Assembly (NCBI RefSeq): GCF_000695795.1
Contig: NZ_JNCA01000004.1
Span: 1-55,340, forward strand
Direction of reading: 5' to 3'
From: Flavobacterium seoulense
GTDB taxonomy: Bacteria > Bacteroidota > Bacteroidia > Flavobacteriales > Flavobacteriaceae
Length of the DNA: 55,340 nucleotides
Each line of letters begins with the position of its first letter. Positions within the stretch are counted from its first letter, which is position 1. A program made the position numbers and the translations under genes. Shown here in pieces: positions 53,095-55,340 of the stretch. The notes under the pieces were generated by a model, which did no database searches, was not told the origin of the DNA, and was given only the letters and a program-made list of their open reading frames with translations.

Positions 53095-54807
53095 ATGAAA
53101 AGTAAAACCAACCAAATAACAATAATATACTTACTTATTGCCGTTGTGCTGGCGACTTTTCTATATAAAATTACTTCCCTTTATTTAAAGCCTGAAGATT
53201 ACCTTCTCTTTAATTTATCTAAAGATTTTATTTTAATCATTTTGACAGGAATTGCCTTTAGATATATTTTATTTAAAAATGAAACTAAGAGTAAAATTAT
53301 TTTCGAAAAATTAGAAAATACAAATAATGAAATTAAAGAGTCAAATCAAAAATATGATATTGTAGCCAGAGCAACAAGTGATACCATTTGGGATTGGAAA
53401 ATCCCCGAGGATAAGATGATTTGGAGCAAAGGAATAAAAGCTGTTTTTGGATACGAAGAAGATCAGGTAGGAGATAATTCCAGTTGGTGGTTTGGAAATA
53501 TTCATCCCGAAGACAGTATCAAAATGTCAATAAAATTATATTCTTTTATCGAACAAAAAACGGAAAAGTGGCAAGATGAATATCGTTTTAAATGTGCTGA
53601 CGATACTTATAAATATGTACTTGACAGAGGATTTCTTCTAAAAGATGAAAATGGAAAAGCCATTCGAATGATTGGGGCACTTCAGGACATCACTAAACAA
53701 AAGGAAGAAGAATTACGATTAAAATTATTAGAAACAGTAATCTTACAAACCAGAGAAGCTATTGTGATTACTGAAGCTAATTTCAATAAAAATCTTTTAC
53801 CAAAAATTATTTATGTAAATCCTGCCTTTACAAATATGACAGGATACAATCCGGAAGAAATAATTAATAATTCCCTTGGAGTACTAAGAGGAAAAAATAC
53901 TGACATAAGCGTTTTAAAACGAATCTTTGAAATTATAAAAAACAAAGAAGAAGCAAGACTTGAAATAAAATGTTATAAAAAGGATAAAACCGAATTTTGG
54001 CTACGTTTTACATTGATTCCAATTTATAATTCAGAAAATGAATTATCAAATTGGGTTTCTATACAAAGAGATGTTACCGAAGAAAAAAATCAGGAAAAAG
54101 AAAAAGAACAACTCATTAAAGAGCTTACCCGAAACAATAAAGATTTAAAACAATTCTCTTACATTACCTCTCATAATTTAAGAGCTCCAATGTCTAATTT
54201 AACAGGCTTATTAAATCTTATAGAAGACATTGAAATTGAAGATCCTGAATTAAAAGAAATTATTAATGGTTTTAACAAATCAACTCATTTGTTAAACGAA
54301 ACTATCGAAGACTTAACAAAAGTCATGATTATTAAGGATAATAATTTGATTCAAAAAGAAAATATTTCATTAAAAGATGTTTTCGAAAATGTGTTTAGCC
54401 AATTAAATAATCAAATAGAAACTCACAAACCTATTTTAAAACTTGATCTTGACAATGTAAGTGTTTTAAACACCAACAAAGCCTATTTAGAAAGTATTCT
54501 ACTCAACTTACTAACTAATTCTTTAAAATATAAATCTAAAGACAGAACACTTAGAATAGCAATAATTGCTCAACAAAACGGCAATTCAGTTGAACTTATT
54601 TTTAAAGATAATGGTATAGGTATTGATCTTGAAAAAAATAAAGATAAAATTTTTGGACTATATCAAAGATTCCATGACTACCCAGACAGTAAGGGTTTAG
54701 GCTTATATTTAGTAAAATCGCAAGTAGAAGCTATGAAGGGAAATATAAGTATAGAAAGTAAAGTCAACCAAGGAACTACAATTACATTAACTTTTAAAAA
54801 CAAATAG
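53095..54807 (+). CDS. Membrane PAS-domain sensor histidine kinase
   Basis: The 570-residue kinase begins with two membrane helices (about residues 8-25 and 38-58), then a short coiled coil. Two PAS domains follow (about 75-200 and 205-330; FGYEEDQVGDNSSWW, IRMIGALQDITKQKE, IQRDVTEEKNQE). His360 is in FSYITSHNLRAPMSNL, and the ATPase domain has NLLTNSLKY, DNGIGIDL and GLGLYLVKSQVE. There is almost no periplasmic loop, so it probably senses from the membrane or through PAS ligands. It abuts the response regulator gene directly. It is paralogous to the kinase at 42465, which has three PAS domains and no membrane helices. Confidence 0.93.
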   Translation: MKSKTNQITIIYLLIAVVLATFLYKITSLYLKPEDYLLFNLSKDFILIILTGIAFRYILFKNETKSKIIFEKLENTNNEIKESNQKYDIVARATSDTIWDWKIPEDKMIWSKGIKAVFGYEEDQVGDNSSWWFGNIHPEDSIKMSIKLYSFIEQKTEKWQDEYRFKCADDTYKYVLDRGFLLKDENGKAIRMIGALQDITKQKEEELRLKLLETVILQTREAIVITEANFNKNLLPKIIYVNPAFTNMTGYNPEEIINNSLGVLRGKNTDISVLKRIFEIIKNKEEARLEIKCYKKDKTEFWLRFTLIPIYNSENELSNWVSIQRDVTEEKNQEKEKEQLIKELTRNNKDLKQFSYITSHNLRAPMSNLTGLLNLIEDIEIEDPELKEIINGFNKSTHLLNETIEDLTKVMIIKDNNLIQKENISLKDVFENVFSQLNNQIETHKPILKLDLDNVSVLNTNKAYLESILLNLLTNSLKYKSKDRTLRIAIIAQQNGNSVELIFKDNGIGIDLEKNKDKIFGLYQRFHDYPDSKGLGLYLVKSQVEAMKGNISIESKVNQGTTITLTFKNK

Positions 54808-55203
54808 ATGTTAGATCTTATTCTATGTGTCGATGATGACCCAATAACACTTATGTTATGTAAAAAAGTAATCAGCAAAGCCACTTTTTCAAACACTATT
54901 ATTACCGCTAAAAACGGTGAAGAAGCTTTACAATACCTAGATTTAATATTAGATCATAAAGAAAACAAATTACCTAATTTAATTTTTTTAGACCTAAATA
55001 TGCCCGTAATGGATGGATGGGAATTCCTGGAAAATTTCAACACAGACAAATACGCTAAAATAAATAACACTAAGATTGTTGTTCTTTCCTCTACAATTGA
55101 TCCCGAAGATCTTCAAAAATCTAAAAATTATCCAATGGTTATCGATTTTTTGTCAAAACCAATAACAACAGATATGCTCAATTATTTAGAATCTAAAATT
55201 TAA
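54808..55203 (+). CDS. Single-domain response regulator
   Basis: The 131-residue protein is a bare receiver: acidic pocket DDD (9-11), phospho-acceptor D62 in IFLDLNMPVMDGWEFLENF, Ser/Thr in VLSSTIDPEDL and the conserved Lys in FLSKPITTD. The start codon follows the kinase stop without any gap, so they are translated together. With no output domain, it may signal by protein contact, as in gliding, motility or phosphorelay systems. It is a close parallel of the regulator at 44260. The 137 bases after it hold no clear gene. Confidence 0.93.
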   Translation: MLDLILCVDDDPITLMLCKKVISKATFSNTIITAKNGEEALQYLDLILDHKENKLPNLIFLDLNMPVMDGWEFLENFNTDKYAKINNTKIVVLSSTIDPEDLQKSKNYPMVIDFLSKPITTDMLNYLESKI

Positions 55204-55340
55204 TTTTAGGAATTTTCAACCAAAAAATAGAACATGAGTCTTGTTGATAATAACTAACATAAAAAATTAGATTAATTACTTTTCTCTTATTCTTTAATTT
55301 ATTTCTTTGTTTGAAGAGCCATTCCTAAATAATATCTTCA

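Noticed and set aside
55204..55340. Possible C-terminal end of a minus-strand gene at the right edge
   Set aside because: Two minus-strand frames are open for about 12 codons only, and one begins with a stop at the edge. There is too little sequence to choose.

Overview
The window looks like a chromosomal stretch from a low-GC member of the Bacteroidota, most likely Flavobacterium or a close relative. Direct support: many genes carry the Bacteroidota -7 promoter box TAnnTTTG just upstream. Two large secreted proteins end in the type B sorting domain of the type IX secretion system. The gene set (DUF5606 beside def and mazG, Mqo, heme A synthase of the Bacteroidota form, HPP protein, GxxExxY protein) is typical of Flavobacteriaceae. 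I found no tRNA, rRNA, CRISPR array or transposase. Coding density is high, with three gene-free gaps above 300 bases, one of them 1.27 kb and odd in composition.

Layout. 1-1190: tail of an unknown gene, a membrane-anchored NERD nuclease-like protein, and a lone DUF6364-type antitoxin. 1278-9440: housekeeping block (mazG, DUF5606, def, a FUSC-type membrane protein, mqo, ruvX, a methyltransferase, dapD). 9526-20851: a surface-glycan locus, probably lipooligosaccharide, with a Kdo/LPS-kinase-like protein, a GT9 heptosyltransferase-like protein, two GT2 enzymes, a polysaccharide deacetylase, an orphan GT2 C-terminal fragment, a DUF5672 protein, three GT4 enzymes and an MsbA-like ABC exporter. 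21076-25406: a Sua5/YciO protein, a GxxExxY nuclease-like gene enclosed by a perfect 29-bp inverted repeat, cca, heme A synthase and a CDP-alcohol phosphatidyltransferase. 25461-26555: two exported thioredoxin-fold proteins. 26556-27826: non-coding, strongly strand-asymmetric A-rich DNA. 27827-32674: maltose-type acetyltransferase, glyoxalase-like protein, ClC channel, HPP protein, pRiA4b ORF-3-like protein, nucleoid-associated protein. 32863-42114: GAF protein, an HD domain fused to a Pycsar-effector-like membrane region, a three-part phosphoesterase/kinase-like/outer-membrane-barrel lipoprotein, a propeller-like lipoprotein and a kinase-like protein. 42465-55203: two paralogous PAS histidine kinase/single-domain response regulator pairs, two tandem T9SS adhesin-like proteins, and typA.

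How they work together. The glycan locus can supply sugars, a lipid-linked export step (ABC transporter) and core phosphorylation for one surface polymer. The T9SS proteins and the barrel lipoprotein add to the same cell surface, and the two kinase/regulator pairs around the T9SS genes may sense envelope or redox state. The most unusual items are the inverted-repeat GxxExxY cassette wedged between two housekeeping genes, the 1271-base A-rich gap, the phosphoesterase/kinase-like/barrel chimera, and the HD-PycTM fusion without a neighbouring cyclase.
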